64,000 nucleotides of DNA, from contig NZ_JAVDPZ010000005.1 of NCBI RefSeq assembly GCF_031453995.1, forward strand, positions 128,580 to 192,579, given 5' to 3'. Below are positions 25,882 to 35,803 of this stretch, in pieces (position 1 is the first letter of the stretch; every line of letters starts with the position of its first letter). The notes beneath the pieces are model-generated. The model worked only from the letters and a program-made list of their open reading frames with translations. It had not been told where the DNA came from and did not search any database. This stretch comes from Nitrobacter vulgaris. GTDB lineage: Bacteria; Pseudomonadota; Alphaproteobacteria; Rhizobiales; Xanthobacteraceae. Both the position numbers and the translations under genes were made by a program.

Positions 25882-27387
25882 TTATTCCTTGACTTCGCCA
25901 AGTGGTCCTATGGCAGGAGCATTGATCGGACATCCATCCACGCTGAACATCGAGCCGTGACAAGGGCAATCCCAACAAGTCTCGAAACTGTTGAAGTGCA
26001 GGTGGCAGCCGACATGGCTGCAGGATGCGGAGTTGAGATGCAGGCCGCCATTAGAGTCGCGGTACGCGGCAAGCTTTTCGAGGCCGTGCCGGACGATTGC
26101 GCCATGCCCGGGTTTAAGCTCGTCGAGTGAGCCAATTTCTCCCGGCGCAACGTATTCAGCAAAGCTTCTGATCGCTGTTATATTTTCCGTAACAAAGTTT
26201 TTTGCCGCTTTGAGCGGAATTCGGCCGGGCGCATACAGATCCTTCCATGGATGATCTTCGCCGAGAATAAGACCCGTGTTTAGCATCGCGCCCATGACGC
26301 CATGGGTTAATCCCTGGCCTGAGTCGCCCATAGCGACATAAATATTGCTGCCCCCGGGATCGCGGCCGATAAAGCCAGCATAATCGACTGTTTCCAGCAC
26401 CTGCCCGGACCAACGATGGGTCTCTTTTTTCAGCGCCGGGATCAGGCTGCGCGCCCAAGCCTCAAGCTTTCCAAAGCGAATGTCAGCATCATCTGCCGTT
26501 GCGCTCTTATGGTCTTCACCACCGACCAACACAAAATCGGTTTGTCCTGGGCCCGGCTGAAGCCGCACGTAATGATAAGGATTTTCCGTGTCCCAGTAGA
26601 GCGCATCGGGCAACACTCCGCGTTCGATTTCAAACGCCATGACATAGGTTCTATACGGCGCGGTCTTGGTGTGAATGGCGAAGCGGTCCGAGATCGATGA
26701 GTTGGTGGCGACAACCGCGTGCTTTGCGCGAATAACGCCCCGGGCCGTCTTAACCGTGACGATGCCGTCTTTCTCCCCGACTTCTCCAACCGGACTGTTC
26801 GCGAAAAAGGTAACGCTGTTCTCTTCACAGGCCTTCGCCACCCCCGCGAGGTATTTGAGCGGGTGGAAAGCCGCCTGTCTCGCATAGCGCAAAACATAGC
26901 GGTTCTCGCATCCGTTAAACGGCATACCTTTGAGCCGGTCCACTGGCGCTCCGACCTCGCGGACCGCGTCGAGCTCCTTTTCGATGATGTCGGCCGGCAT
27001 ACCGCGACCCTGGAACAGGTAGCCATCCAGCCTTCGGAAATCGCAGTCGATGTTCTCATTTTTCTGAATCTCTTCGATACGGTTCACAGCTGCTGCCTGG
27101 CTGTCGCAGAAGAGCTTTGTGGCTTCGAGCCCCTTGAGACTGACCATCTCGCTTACGAGATCGTCGCATAAAGGTGCCAGGTGCGCGGATGTCCGGGACG
27201 TCATACCACCCGCAATGCGACCGCGGTCGATCACGATAACCGACTTACCGCGCTTGCAGAGTTCGTAGGCTGTTGAAATGCCGGCAATCCCTGATCCTAT
27301 CACTGCAACATCGCACTCTGTCTCCCCAACCAGCGATTCGGCGGTAGGCATTACGTCAACATCCATCCATATCGAGGTGCTGGTCAT
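25882..27387 (-). CDS. FAD-dependent oxidoreductase with C-terminal Rieske [2Fe-2S] domain
   Basis: From the ATG at 27387 (GGGAG upstream) the protein has about 501 residues. The N-terminus has the FAD-binding VAVIGSGIAGISTAYEL motif and DAO-type fold with GGMTSRTSAH; the last 80 residues are a Rieske domain with CSHVGC and CPCHGS ligands. Such fusions oxidise small amines or other substrates with an iron-sulfur electron outlet; the substrate is unknown. A perfect EcfG-type promoter lies directly upstream. Confidence 0.9.
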   Translation of the reverse strand: MTSTSIWMDVDVMPTAESLVGETECDVAVIGSGIAGISTAYELCKRGKSVIVIDRGRIAGGMTSRTSAHLAPLCDDLVSEMVSLKGLEATKLFCDSQAAAVNRIEEIQKNENIDCDFRRLDGYLFQGRGMPADIIEKELDAVREVGAPVDRLKGMPFNGCENRYVLRYARQAAFHPLKYLAGVAKACEENSVTFFANSPVGEVGEKDGIVTVKTARGVIRAKHAVVATNSSISDRFAIHTKTAPYRTYVMAFEIERGVLPDALYWDTENPYHYVRLQPGPGQTDFVLVGGEDHKSATADDADIRFGKLEAWARSLIPALKKETHRWSGQVLETVDYAGFIGRDPGGSNIYVAMGDSGQGLTHGVMGAMLNTGLILGEDHPWKDLYAPGRIPLKAAKNFVTENITAIRSFAEYVAPGEIGSLDELKPGHGAIVRHGLEKLAAYRDSNGGLHLNSASCSHVGCHLHFNSFETCWDCPCHGSMFSVDGCPINAPAIGPLGEVKE

Positions 27388-27407
27388 GAAAACTCCCAAA
27401 CGTTGAA

Positions 27408-27433
27408 AACGTCCGCTCTCCTGTCAGAGTTCC
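27408..27433 (-). promoter_or_regulatory. EcfG-type promoter of the FAD/Rieske gene
   Basis: Minus-strand GGAAC (27433-27429), 17 bases, CGTT (27411-27408): a full match to the general-stress consensus, 21 bp before the start. Confidence 0.65.
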
Positions 27434-27654
27434 AATTGAGGGGCCTCATCCTTGACATCCTTCAGCCGACCGAGAATCGCGGTCTAATCGTTCAGGACGC
27501 TCGCGAGCTTCAGCGAAGGCCAAACGAGGCATCGCAGCTAAGCTCTGGATACGCGTTGGGACCAGGGGACAAGTGAGCCGGCTTGTCTCGGCGGTTCTCG
27601 GCGGCCGCTCCCGCCCCGGGATTGCATATGTGATCGTCCCCATCGCAAGTCTTG

Positions 27655-29182
27655 GAGCGAAGTTGTTCGCGTGATAAACGAAGCATCTGAATTCGAACCC
27701 AGAGTCATTCGCGGTTGCCGACATGTGAAAGGCTCATGTCACGAATGTTCACGCTAGTTTTTCGTCCCCGAAAGACTGGGCCGGTCGCATGGCGGTGATA
27801 CTAACAAGCTCGGGCGGAATGAGACGTTTCCACGGGAGACCTCCATTTCACAGACCGCAGAATGCCTCAATCCAATGACTGATCAGAGTGTTTGCGGAGC
27901 GCCTAAGGTGTCTGCCATTCGTGCGCCACGCATCCCCATCGGTTTCGGTTTGCCGGTCGTGGTATCGAACGTCGTTTGATGCTCCATTTCCGCGTCCAAC
28001 TCTGCCCCCAGCAAGATCAGGATCGCCGAGATCCAAAGCCAAGTCATGAATCCGACGGCTGCGCCGAGCGAGCCGTAGGTTTCGTTGAACTTGCCGAAAT
28101 TCGCTGCAGGGCCGAAGCGGCAAGCCAGGCCAGCGTAGCGATGGTGCTGCCCCAACTGATCCACCTCCAACGCGGCGTTTGCCGGCTGGGGCCAAATCGA
28201 TACATGCACGCCAGGACGAGCGCCAAGCCAACAAACATGGCCGGCCATCTCATGATACGAACGAGGAAATCGGCGGCATCCGAAAGCCAAAGATAGTTCA
28301 GGAAAATCGGGATAACCACAACGCCGCCGAGCGCAGCAAGGATGAATGCGATGCCTGCGATCGTGAACGTCAGTGATATCGCGTTGAGCTTGATATAGCC
28401 GCGCTTTTCCTGCTCGCCATAGATGATGTTCAACGTATCGAACATTGATTTCATTGCGGCGTTCGCGCTCCACAGGGAAACGGAAAGCGCGATCATGAAG
28501 GTGAAGCCAAGACTCTGAGAACTCTTCGAACTTAGCCGCGTGAGCTGTTCACGCGCCACATCTATCGCGCCGCTCGGCACCACGCTGGACAACTCATCGA
28601 GATGTTTCGCGATGCCGATGGGATCGGAAAACAGGCCATAGATGGCGACAAGCGCCGCGAGGGCAGGGAAGATTGCGAGAATGCTGTAATATGTTACGCC
28701 AGCGGCCAAGGACAGGATGCGATGCTCGCCTATATTCGCATACACCCGGAGAAAAATGTCCTTCCATCCTTTGACGGAGATTTCGGAAGGAGATTGTGCG
28801 TGGCGGCCGCGATCGTCGGCCTCGGCCGCGAGAGTTCCAGGCGATACATTCCGGCGTGATGCGCCAAGCGGCGGCTTCTTGTTGTTTTGCGTAAAAGACC
28901 GCTTCAGGACAATGATAGCCAGGATACCGAACATTGTCGCGACGAGCCCTGCTTCGCTGTCCAGCAATTGGTTAGATCTTCGCTCTGAAACAGCCATCAG
29001 TGGCTCACTGTCACTCAGATTAGCTGGATTTTTTCTTTGGGACTTTCTGGCCTTTGCTGCGTGCCTTTGAAAGGCCGATGGCGATGGCCTGCTTGCGACT
29101 CTTCACCTTGCCGGCCTTGCCGCTGGGGCCGCTTTTCGTCACACCTTTCTTATAGCGGCGCATCTCCTTTCCAACCTCTTTT
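27655..29182. repeat. Duplicated block, copy A (YihY-DUF6496 region)
   Basis: This block matches 62230-63770 in the same orientation, with most bases shared, including about 220 bp of non-coding sequence downstream of the YihY gene. Copy A carries the broken YihY and the intact DUF6496 gene; copy B the reverse. The rest of 27434-27882 holds no gene. Confidence 0.85.
27883..28997 (-). pseudogene. YihY/UPF0761 family membrane protein, broken by a 13-bp deletion
   Basis: The first 297 codons match the intact copy at 62460-63587 (YSILAIFPALAALVAIYG, six membrane segments). Near 28104-28107, 13 bases present in copy B are missing; the frame then runs into unrelated residues and stops at 28044. 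The lost C-terminus (FGKFNETYGSLGAAVGF onward) is still readable in another frame down to 27883. A truncated protein of 317 residues lacking the last membrane helix could still be made. Confidence 0.85.
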
Positions 29183-29289
29183 CCGGCGCCTTTCGAATAG
29201 CGACGCTTCTTGGTGGTCTGCTTAGATGGCTTGGTCGACTTCTTCGGGGTCTTCGTCTTTCTTTTTGAGGCTTTCGTCTTCTTTGCCAT
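29020..29289 (-). CDS. DUF6496 histone-H1-like basic protein
   Basis: From the ATG at 29289 (GGAG upstream) the product has 89 residues, nearly a third Lys. The N-terminal half is a Lys/Thr/Ser repeat like the tails of bacterial H1-like proteins; the C-terminal half has KEMRRYKKG and KVKSRKQAIAIGLSKAR, typical of DUF6496. It probably binds nucleic acid. A YihY gene follows in both copies of the block. Confidence 0.8.
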   Translation of the reverse strand: MAKKTKASKRKTKTPKKSTKPSKQTTKKRRYSKGAGKEVGKEMRRYKKGVTKSGPSGKAGKVKSRKQAIAIGLSKARSKGQKVPKKKSS

Positions 29290-29318
29290 GGCCATCTCCA
29301 ACTGATGCATTCGAGAAC

Positions 29319-29344
29319 AATGCGGGGAGGAGACGTGCGGTTCC
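29319..29344 (-). promoter_or_regulatory. Candidate EcfG-type promoter of the DUF6496 gene
   Basis: Minus-strand GGAAC (29344-29340), 17 bases, CATT (29322-29319), 30 bp before the start. Confidence 0.4.
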
Positions 29345-29538
29345 TGCAATGAGAGCCGCGGAAAGCTGCCTATATGGAACGGGTAACCCCCGAGCAGGGC
29401 CGGAGGTAAGCCAGCGGCTCTGATCAACTGATTAGGAGCGCATTTATAAGCCCGTCCTGGCCTCCCAACTTCCGTTTGGAGGCTTCGTTCTTTCTGACGG
29501 GATCTCAAGCCGCACGCTCATCGTCCAATGGGGCGTTA

Positions 29539-29563
29539 GGAACGTTCTGAGAAGCATGCAGTT
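29539..29563 (+). promoter_or_regulatory. EcfG-type promoter of the SDR-ADH operon
   Basis: GGAAC (29539-29543), 16 bases, AGTT (29560-29563), 27 bp before the ATG at 29591. Confidence 0.6.
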
Positions 29564-29590
29564 GCCGAATGCATGCACCAGGAGCAGTTT

Positions 29591-30376
29591 ATGTCGGACA
29601 AGAACGGATTAGCGATTATTACAGGCGCATCAACCGGTATCGGCCGGGAACTGGCGCGGTGTTGCGCGACCCATGGGTTCAGCTTGCTGATCGCCGCCGA
29701 CGAGTCTGCGATCGAACAGGTTGCTAATGACCTGAGTACCGGTGGCGCTATGGTCGAGGCCGTTCAGGCTGATCTTGCTTCGGAGGATGGTATCGACAAA
29801 CTTTATGCCGCAGTGAAGGGACGACCTGTCAGCGCGCTTCTCGCTAACGCGGGGATTGGGCTCGGCCGTTCATTCCTCGATCAGGACTATGAGAGGGCAC
29901 GGCGCGTGATTGACACAAACATCGTGGGAACGACGTATTTGATCCATAAGATCGGGAACGACATGCGACGGCGCAATGCAGGCCGCATCCTGATCACAGG
30001 TTCAATCGCCGGCTTCGTACCTGGCAGTTTTCAGGCTGTTTATAACGGCAGCAAGTCGTTCCTCAATTCTTTCTCGTTTGCCTTGCGTGAGGAACTGAAA
30101 GATACGGGCATAACGGTTACTTGCCTCATGCCGGGCGCAACAGACACTGAATTTTTCAGGCGGGCTGACATGATGGATACCAAGGTCGGGACGGAAGAGA
30201 AGGATGATCCGACCGATGTTGCTAAGGCTGGCTTCGAGGCCATGATGAAGGGTGAAGGGGATGTCGTGAGCGGCTGGAAGAATAAGCTGCAGTCGTCCCT
30301 GGCGAACATCACGCCAGCTGAGACACTGGCGGAGCAGCACCGCAAAATGGCCCAGCCCGGTACGGCAGAACATTGA
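29591..30376 (+). CDS. Short-chain dehydrogenase/reductase
   Basis: The ATG at 29591 follows AGGAG. The 261-residue protein is a classical SDR: cofactor motif TGASTGIG (11-18), NAG (86-88), and catalytic Asn110, Ser138, Tyr151, Lys155. Substrate unknown; the C-terminus is typical of general-stress SDRs found next to zinc alcohol dehydrogenases. It is 33 bp upstream of the ADH and shares its promoter. Confidence 0.9.
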   Translation: MSDKNGLAIITGASTGIGRELARCCATHGFSLLIAADESAIEQVANDLSTGGAMVEAVQADLASEDGIDKLYAAVKGRPVSALLANAGIGLGRSFLDQDYERARRVIDTNIVGTTYLIHKIGNDMRRRNAGRILITGSIAGFVPGSFQAVYNGSKSFLNSFSFALREELKDTGITVTCLMPGATDTEFFRRADMMDTKVGTEEKDDPTDVAKAGFEAMMKGEGDVVSGWKNKLQSSLANITPAETLAEQHRKMAQPGTAEH

Positions 30377-30409
30377 GCGAGACCTAGACGCTGGCAAAAG
30401 GCGGTGGCG

Positions 30410-31582
30410 ATGAAGGCGTTGACTTGGCATGGCAAGAGCGACATTCGTTGCGAGAGCGTCCCCGACCCCGCCATTCGAGACGGGCGTGATGCAATTATTC
30501 GCGTCACCGCCTGCGCTATCTGCGGTTCTGATCTTCATATTTTCAACGGCATTATTCCGACGATGGAAAAGGGTGATGTCGTCGGTCACGAAACCATGGG
30601 AGAAGTTGTCGAGGTCGGTCGCGATAATAAGAAGCTGAAAATTGGCGATCGCGTGGTGGTGCCTTTTACCATCTCATGCGGTGAGTGCTTTTTCTGCAAG
30701 CGTGGCTTCTACTCCGGGTGCGAGCGGTCCAATCCGAACAAGAAGAAAGCGGAGGAGATGTGGGGCCATTCACCGGCCGGTTTGTTCGGGTACTCGCATC
30801 TTCTCGGCGGCTTTCCCGGCGGGCAGGCTGAGTACATGCGTGTTCCTTACGCCGACGTCGGTCCGATCAAGGTTCCAGATGGGCTCTCGGACGAGCAGGT
30901 TCTATTTCTATCCGACATTTTTCCGACAGGATTTATGGCTGCGGATTTTTGCGAACTAAAAGGTGGTGAGACGGTTGCAGTGTGGGGGTGCGGACCGGTC
31001 GGCCAGTTCGCCATCAAAAGCGCCTTCCTCCTTGGCGCCGAACGTGTCATCGCCATCGATACTGTTCCGGAGCGATTGCGGTTGGCTGAGGCTTCCGGTG
31101 CAATCGCGCTCGATTTTAGGAAAGATGATATTTACGATCGCATCCAGGATCTGACGGGCGGTCGAGGGGCAGATGCTTGCATCGACGCGGTTGGTACCGA
31201 GCCCGACACTGGGTCTGGGTTCGATGCAGTCGTTGACCGCATCAAGGTGGCGACTTTCATGGGGACCGATCGCCCTCACGTGCTTCGGCAAGCGATCCAA
31301 TGCTGCCGCAATTTCGGCGTGGTTTCAATTGTGGGCGTTTACGGTGGGTTCGTTGATAAGATACCCATGGGATCGGCGATTAATCGCGGCCTCACATTCC
31401 GAATGGCTCAGACCCCGGTTCAGCATTATCTTCCTCAGCTTCTCGATCGCATTCAACAGGGCGAGATTGATCCCTCATTTGTAATCACTCATCGCGCAAC
31501 GCTTGCCGACGGACCGAAGCTCTACGAGACGTTTCGCGACAAGGCCGACGGGTGCATTAAAGTGGTGCTGAGGCCATCTTGA
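30410..31582 (+). CDS. Zinc-dependent alcohol dehydrogenase (formaldehyde dehydrogenase-like)
   Basis: The ATG at 30410 gives 390 residues (a GTG at 30404 is possible). Catalytic zinc ligands Cys38 and His60-Glu61 (GHE) and the structural-zinc cysteines 89, 92, 95 and 103 are visible, as is the NAD motif VWGCGPVGQF. The long loop with PNKKKAEEMWGHSPAGLFGYSH marks the glutathione-independent formaldehyde dehydrogenase-like group. It probably removes aldehydes in the cytosol under stress. Confidence 0.9.
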   Translation: MKALTWHGKSDIRCESVPDPAIRDGRDAIIRVTACAICGSDLHIFNGIIPTMEKGDVVGHETMGEVVEVGRDNKKLKIGDRVVVPFTISCGECFFCKRGFYSGCERSNPNKKKAEEMWGHSPAGLFGYSHLLGGFPGGQAEYMRVPYADVGPIKVPDGLSDEQVLFLSDIFPTGFMAADFCELKGGETVAVWGCGPVGQFAIKSAFLLGAERVIAIDTVPERLRLAEASGAIALDFRKDDIYDRIQDLTGGRGADACIDAVGTEPDTGSGFDAVVDRIKVATFMGTDRPHVLRQAIQCCRNFGVVSIVGVYGGFVDKIPMGSAINRGLTFRMAQTPVQHYLPQLLDRIQQGEIDPSFVITHRATLADGPKLYETFRDKADGCIKVVLRPS

Positions 31583-31802
31583 GCTCTACCCGCAGATTGC
31601 AACTATTGCTTACGTTCAGGACTCAAAGAGATCAAACCCAGTCAGTGCAAATTTTGGTTTCACTACTAGATCCTGTCAGAAATCCGAACCCGCCGCGAGG
31701 CAAACGTCGGCGGAGGCGCAAGGATCCGCTGGCGTTTCATTCTGACCTCTGCCGGCGACGAATTGGATCTTACCGACGAGGTCGAACGTTGAATGTCTGC
31801 TG

Positions 31803-33086
31803 ATGCCTCTGGATAAAGCACAAGTGGAAACCACCGAAGAATATCTGGATAGGAAACGAAAGGAGATTGCGCTCCTCAACAATTGCCTTACTAGGCCTCT
31901 GTGTCTCGGACCGCCCCGCTCGCCAAACGACGTCGTTGAGCAAAAATTTCAGCTTACGGCGGCACTGCGGGCTCAGCACGACTTTGGTAACTGGAGAGCG
32001 ACAGAGACATCCTGGTCGCACAGGCCATGTGTCGCGGGTCCATTCGAGTTCAACTATGATTACCAGCGCGCGGACCTCGGCGTAGACGGTCCCTCTTTCT
32101 ATGAATTGGACGAGATATCTGTAGCCTCGACAATATACACCGCGTCTGGGATGGCTGCGATCACCGCGCTCTTGCTTGCTACGAGTCACGTCTGGCGCAA
32201 AGCAGACATCTTGATCTCACCGGGCTCGTACTCAGAAACGATTGAATTGATCCAAGGGTATGCACGTCATTTGCGGACCGTTGAGCTGACGGATGAGAAT
32301 CTCGTCAGACAGCAAGGGTCGCCGAAATTTCTTTTGCTCGATTCTTGTGTACCGGCCTGGTCCTTTAAAGCCGCGCTTTATGCTCTGAATTCCTCGGTCG
32401 ACCTTTTGATTTTCGACACTACCTGCTTTGCCGGCGGCTCTGCAATGATGCGGCGCGTTTTGCGACAAGCAAAGCGGTCGGACATTCCTGTCGTGCTTGT
32501 TCGGAGCCATACAAAACTGGACTCGCTGGGGGTAGAGTATGGCCGCCTGGGGTCGATTGCTTTTATAAACGCCGAAGGCCGTGCTTGTGGGTCGGAACTT
32601 CATCGGCTGTTCATCGAAACCCAAACAGCGGTAAGGCTATTTGGAGGGGCTGCGCTTCCCGACCATTTTCCCCCGTATGTTGGAAATCCACCTTTCCGAT
32701 CATTGACGCGCTGGAGGGTAGCATCAATTCTGAGCAACGGCCGCCGAAGTTCCCGTTATTTCCGTACGGCTCTCAATGGTTCGGAAGCGGAGCTCCGGTT
32801 TGTTCACGGCCTCTATGTTACTTTAGGTTCCGAGCGACTTGTTGATGAAGCTGCCGCCCGTAAAGCCGCCACCGAGATGAGTGGACATCTCGGTCAAGCT
32901 GGCCTTCCTATCCGTCACGCGGGAAGCTTTGGTTTTGATTTTGCGACAACGGAATGGGCACAAGACACAATTGCCAAGAGGTATGTCGTTCGTCTTGCGG
33001 TGCCAGATTTGCCGACCGTCCTGTGGGACGATCTGACCAAAGCGATTTCTCAATGGTGGCGATCCAACCAACTTGGAAGCGGATAG
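31803..33086 (+). CDS. PLP-dependent fold-type I-like protein of unknown substrate
   Basis: The 427-residue protein resembles Cys/Met-metabolism enzymes: YTASGMAAITALLL (phosphate-binding region near 112-125), an aspartate in DTTCFAGG (Asp205) and a candidate PLP lysine in SHTKLDSLG (Lys238). The N-terminal 100 residues are not typical of that family. The start is an ATG without a strong ribosome site. A decayed second copy lies at 4795-5068, so this gene has been duplicated in the region. Enzyme class is inferred, the reaction unknown. Confidence 0.65.
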   Translation: MPLDKAQVETTEEYLDRKRKEIALLNNCLTRPLCLGPPRSPNDVVEQKFQLTAALRAQHDFGNWRATETSWSHRPCVAGPFEFNYDYQRADLGVDGPSFYELDEISVASTIYTASGMAAITALLLATSHVWRKADILISPGSYSETIELIQGYARHLRTVELTDENLVRQQGSPKFLLLDSCVPAWSFKAALYALNSSVDLLIFDTTCFAGGSAMMRRVLRQAKRSDIPVVLVRSHTKLDSLGVEYGRLGSIAFINAEGRACGSELHRLFIETQTAVRLFGGAALPDHFPPYVGNPPFRSLTRWRVASILSNGRRSSRYFRTALNGSEAELRFVHGLYVTLGSERLVDEAAARKAATEMSGHLGQAGLPIRHAGSFGFDFATTEWAQDTIAKRYVVRLAVPDLPTVLWDDLTKAISQWWRSNQLGSG

Positions 33087-33291
33087 CCGTCTCAAGTATC
33101 TCAAATGGGGCGGCTTGCGCCCTATCTCCCGCCCCATACCGCCGGAACGGCGCGCCTCAATGTCTTCCGGGAAGCCATTCGATCTTCCGGACTGTTCGGG
33201 CCGTCTGCCAGCAAATTTGGCGGTACGGTTCAGCCGCGCTTAAGCAGTTTAGCTAACCTCGAGAGTGAACCGTACCACTTACAGCGTTGCG

Positions 33292-34248
33292 TTACGCCGC
33301 CGTTCTTTTTTTCGCCATTGCTTCGGCTTCGTCCATATCTTCCGCGCCACCCTTATCGCCGTCAGTGACCTTTCCTGCGCCAGGACCAGCGCCCAAATCG
33401 GCTCCGGTCTTGGGGTCGCCGCCTTGCTGCGACATTGTGCGCGTCGCAAGTGCCTTGAGCGCTGTCGTGTCAATCGAACTGAGCTGAACGGTAGCATCGC
33501 CATCACCCCCGTCTGCGGGAAGTGCTGCTTCCAAATCATCCACCCGGTCCCACTGCTTACCGCTGTTCCAGGGGCCATTCTGCTCGACGCCGCCTTGCGA
33601 AGTGTTTACGTAGGTATCCGCGAACGGTTTGAGTCCGGGCAGCTTACCGGGTGGAAAGTTGTCCGCGATGGCATAGAGCGCCTTCTCGAATGACTTTTGG
33701 TGGGCGATTTCCCGGGTCATCAAAAAGCCCAGCGCATCCTTAATGCCAGGGTCATCTGTTAAATTGATCAGTCGCTCGTAGACAATCTTGGCTCGGCTTT
33801 CAGCCGCAATGTTCGAGCGCAAGTCGCATGTGGGATCCCCACGGCTGTCGATATAAGCTGCAGTCCATGGTACCCCAGAGGAGTTCGTCAGGGCGGGTCC
33901 ACCGCCATAAAGAAGCGACTGTGTATGGCTATTCCCACCCTTGGTGAGGGACAAATAGAGCTCGGCCTCCTTCATGCTGCCCTCGGAAATCTGCGCCTTG
34001 GCGCCCTTGTTAAGCATGGCAACGATGGAACCAATCACCTCGAGATGACTGAGCTCTTCGGTGGCGATATCAAGAAGCATGTCCTTGCGGCCCGGATCGT
34101 CTTCTCCCAAACCTTGCGTGAAATAGCGCATCGCGGCTGCGAGCTCACCGTCCGGACCGCCGAATTGTTCGAGCATAAATGAGCCGAGCACCGGGTTTGG
34201 TTCCGAAACGCGGACAGTATATTGTAGCCGCTTATTGTGCATGAACAT
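33292..34248 (-). CDS. Manganese catalase
   Basis: The 318-residue protein has the non-haem catalase ligands Glu35, Glu65, His68, Glu150 and His183 in the expected spacing (ATEELSHLE, AAESRAK, REIAHQK). It converts hydrogen peroxide to water and oxygen in the cytosol. The last 60 residues are Gly/Asp/Lys-rich and probably flexible. An EcfG-type promoter lies 31 bp upstream. Its 5' end is duplicated in the chimeric gene at 63610-63849. Confidence 0.95.
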   Translation of the reverse strand: MFMHNKRLQYTVRVSEPNPVLGSFMLEQFGGPDGELAAAMRYFTQGLGEDDPGRKDMLLDIATEELSHLEVIGSIVAMLNKGAKAQISEGSMKEAELYLSLTKGGNSHTQSLLYGGGPALTNSSGVPWTAAYIDSRGDPTCDLRSNIAAESRAKIVYERLINLTDDPGIKDALGFLMTREIAHQKSFEKALYAIADNFPPGKLPGLKPFADTYVNTSQGGVEQNGPWNSGKQWDRVDDLEAALPADGGDGDATVQLSSIDTTALKALATRTMSQQGGDPKTGADLGAGPGAGKVTDGDKGGAEDMDEAEAMAKKRTAA

Positions 34249-34278
34249 TCATCTTCTCCGTTGGTTTTGCCTACAACG

Positions 34279-34303
34279 AACCTGCTGTTCATGAACCCGT
34301 TCC
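34279..34303 (-). promoter_or_regulatory. EcfG-type promoter of the Mn-catalase gene
   Basis: Minus-strand GGAAC (34303-34299), 16 bases, GGTT (34282-34279). The same element is preserved in the second copy at 63881-63905. Confidence 0.65.
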
Positions 34304-34509
34304 TAAAAAAAACTTGGACTTGAACCACCTTGCTTCGGTAGTGGCGTTTTGCGTGCGCATAGCCAACGGGAACGACTATGAGGTCGACGACAAGTCGAAG
34401 TTCTGAAAAGAGGTCTCGCGTCCGTAGAAAGTCGGAAAGCCTTAAGCACGTCGAAAGTGGCTATTTCATCGCTAATCCTGTCCAAATGGCAACGAGGAGG
34501 GGCGCGTCA

Positions 34510-34534
34510 GGAACTTTGACTACCGCGTGAAGTT
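34510..34534 (+). promoter_or_regulatory. EcfG-type promoter of topoisomerase IB
   Basis: GGAAC (34510-34514), 16 bases, AGTT (34531-34534), 28 bp before the TTG start. Confidence 0.6.
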
Positions 34535-34562
34535 TCTGCTGTAGGAAACTAAGGGGAAAACC

Positions 34563-35687
34563 TTGTTCGCAGCCGCGGCCGAGCAGGCGATCGTCGATCC
34601 TAAGGATGCAGCGGAGTCGGCCGGGCTGAGATATGTCTCAGACGGGAAGCCCGGTATACGGCGGCGCAGATCGGGCAAAGGATTCTGCTACACTCGTGCT
34701 GACGGCTCCAGGCTCACAGAGGCAAATGCGCTCGGTCGCATCAAGTCGCTCGCAATTCCGCCGGCTTGGACTGACGTGTGGATTTGTCCGTTTGCGTATG
34801 GGCATATTCAAGCGACGGGCCGCGACGCGAAAGGCAGGAAGCAGTATCGCTACCACCAGCGTTTCCGTGAGGTGCGCGAGAGCACTAAATTCGAACACGT
34901 GGTGGCGTTTGCTGAGGCTCTGCCTGGGATTCGAGCCCAGATTCGCGAGCACATGGCATGTCGGGGACTCCGGCGAGAGAAAATTCTTGCTACGGTCGTA
35001 TACCTTCTCGAAACCACTCTTATCCGCGTCGGCAACGATGACTATGCGAAGCAAAACAATAGCTATGGTCTAACCACGCTGAAGACCCGCCACGCGACGG
35101 TGGAGGGCAACGAAGTCCGCTTCCGATTTATCGGTAAGAGTGGCAAGCAGTGGTCGCTGCGCGTGAGAAACCGGCGCATCGCAAAAATCATCAGGGCCTG
35201 CCAGGAGCTTCCTGGCCAAGAGTTATTGCAGTACCTGGATGAAGATGGGAAGCCGCAGGACGTGACCTCAGGCGACGTCAACGAGTATCTGAAGGAGATC
35301 ACCGGACGGAACATTACGGCAAAGGATTTTCGGACTTGGGCTGGTACCGTCCTTGCAGCAATGGCCCTGAATGAGGTGAAGGCCTTCGACAGTGCGGCCC
35401 AGGCCAAGCGCAACCTTCGCTCCGCAATTGAGAACGTGGCGGCGCGCTTGGGCAACACCCCGACCATCTGTCGCAAATGTTACGTGCATCCCGAGGTGCT
35501 GACATCATATCTCGACGGTAACCTCGTGCTTGAAATCAAAAAGGCGGTCGAGAACGAGTTGCGGGACGAGTTGGACGGCCTCAAGCCGGAGGAGGCAGCG
35601 GTTCTAGCTATGTTACGGGGGCGATTAGCCCGTGAACTCTCAGGCAATCGGCTCGCGAACAATCGCGTGAGCACGAACGCTGCCTAG
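34563..35687 (+). CDS. DNA topoisomerase IB (poxvirus/eukaryote-like)
   Basis: The 374-residue protein has the type IB fold: N-terminal domain with GRDAKGRKQYRYHQRF, catalytic Arg155 (LIRVGNDDY), Arg257 (DFRTWAGT) and the nucleophile Tyr307 (CRKCYVHPEV). It relaxes supercoils through a 3'-phosphotyrosine link. The start is TTG after AAGGGGAAAA. Bacterial topoisomerase IB genes are patchily distributed; here it sits in a stress cluster next to Mn catalase. Confidence 0.95.
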   Translation: MFAAAAEQAIVDPKDAAESAGLRYVSDGKPGIRRRRSGKGFCYTRADGSRLTEANALGRIKSLAIPPAWTDVWICPFAYGHIQATGRDAKGRKQYRYHQRFREVRESTKFEHVVAFAEALPGIRAQIREHMACRGLRREKILATVVYLLETTLIRVGNDDYAKQNNSYGLTTLKTRHATVEGNEVRFRFIGKSGKQWSLRVRNRRIAKIIRACQELPGQELLQYLDEDGKPQDVTSGDVNEYLKEITGRNITAKDFRTWAGTVLAAMALNEVKAFDSAAQAKRNLRSAIENVAARLGNTPTICRKCYVHPEVLTSYLDGNLVLEIKKAVENELRDELDGLKPEEAAVLAMLRGRLARELSGNRLANNRVSTNAA

Positions 35688-35803
35688 CCATAGGGTGAGG
35701 CGATTATTTGCCGCAGAACTGGTTAGCAGACGAATAGGGTTACCCAGTAAGGTTAGTCCCTTCGTAAAATTGCTCGCTCAATTCCATCCGTTAATCTGTC
35801 GTG

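Noticed and set aside
33105..33368. Open frame downstream of the PLP-fold gene
   Set aside because: Mostly non-coding and overlaps the end of Mn catalase on the other strand; no domain.
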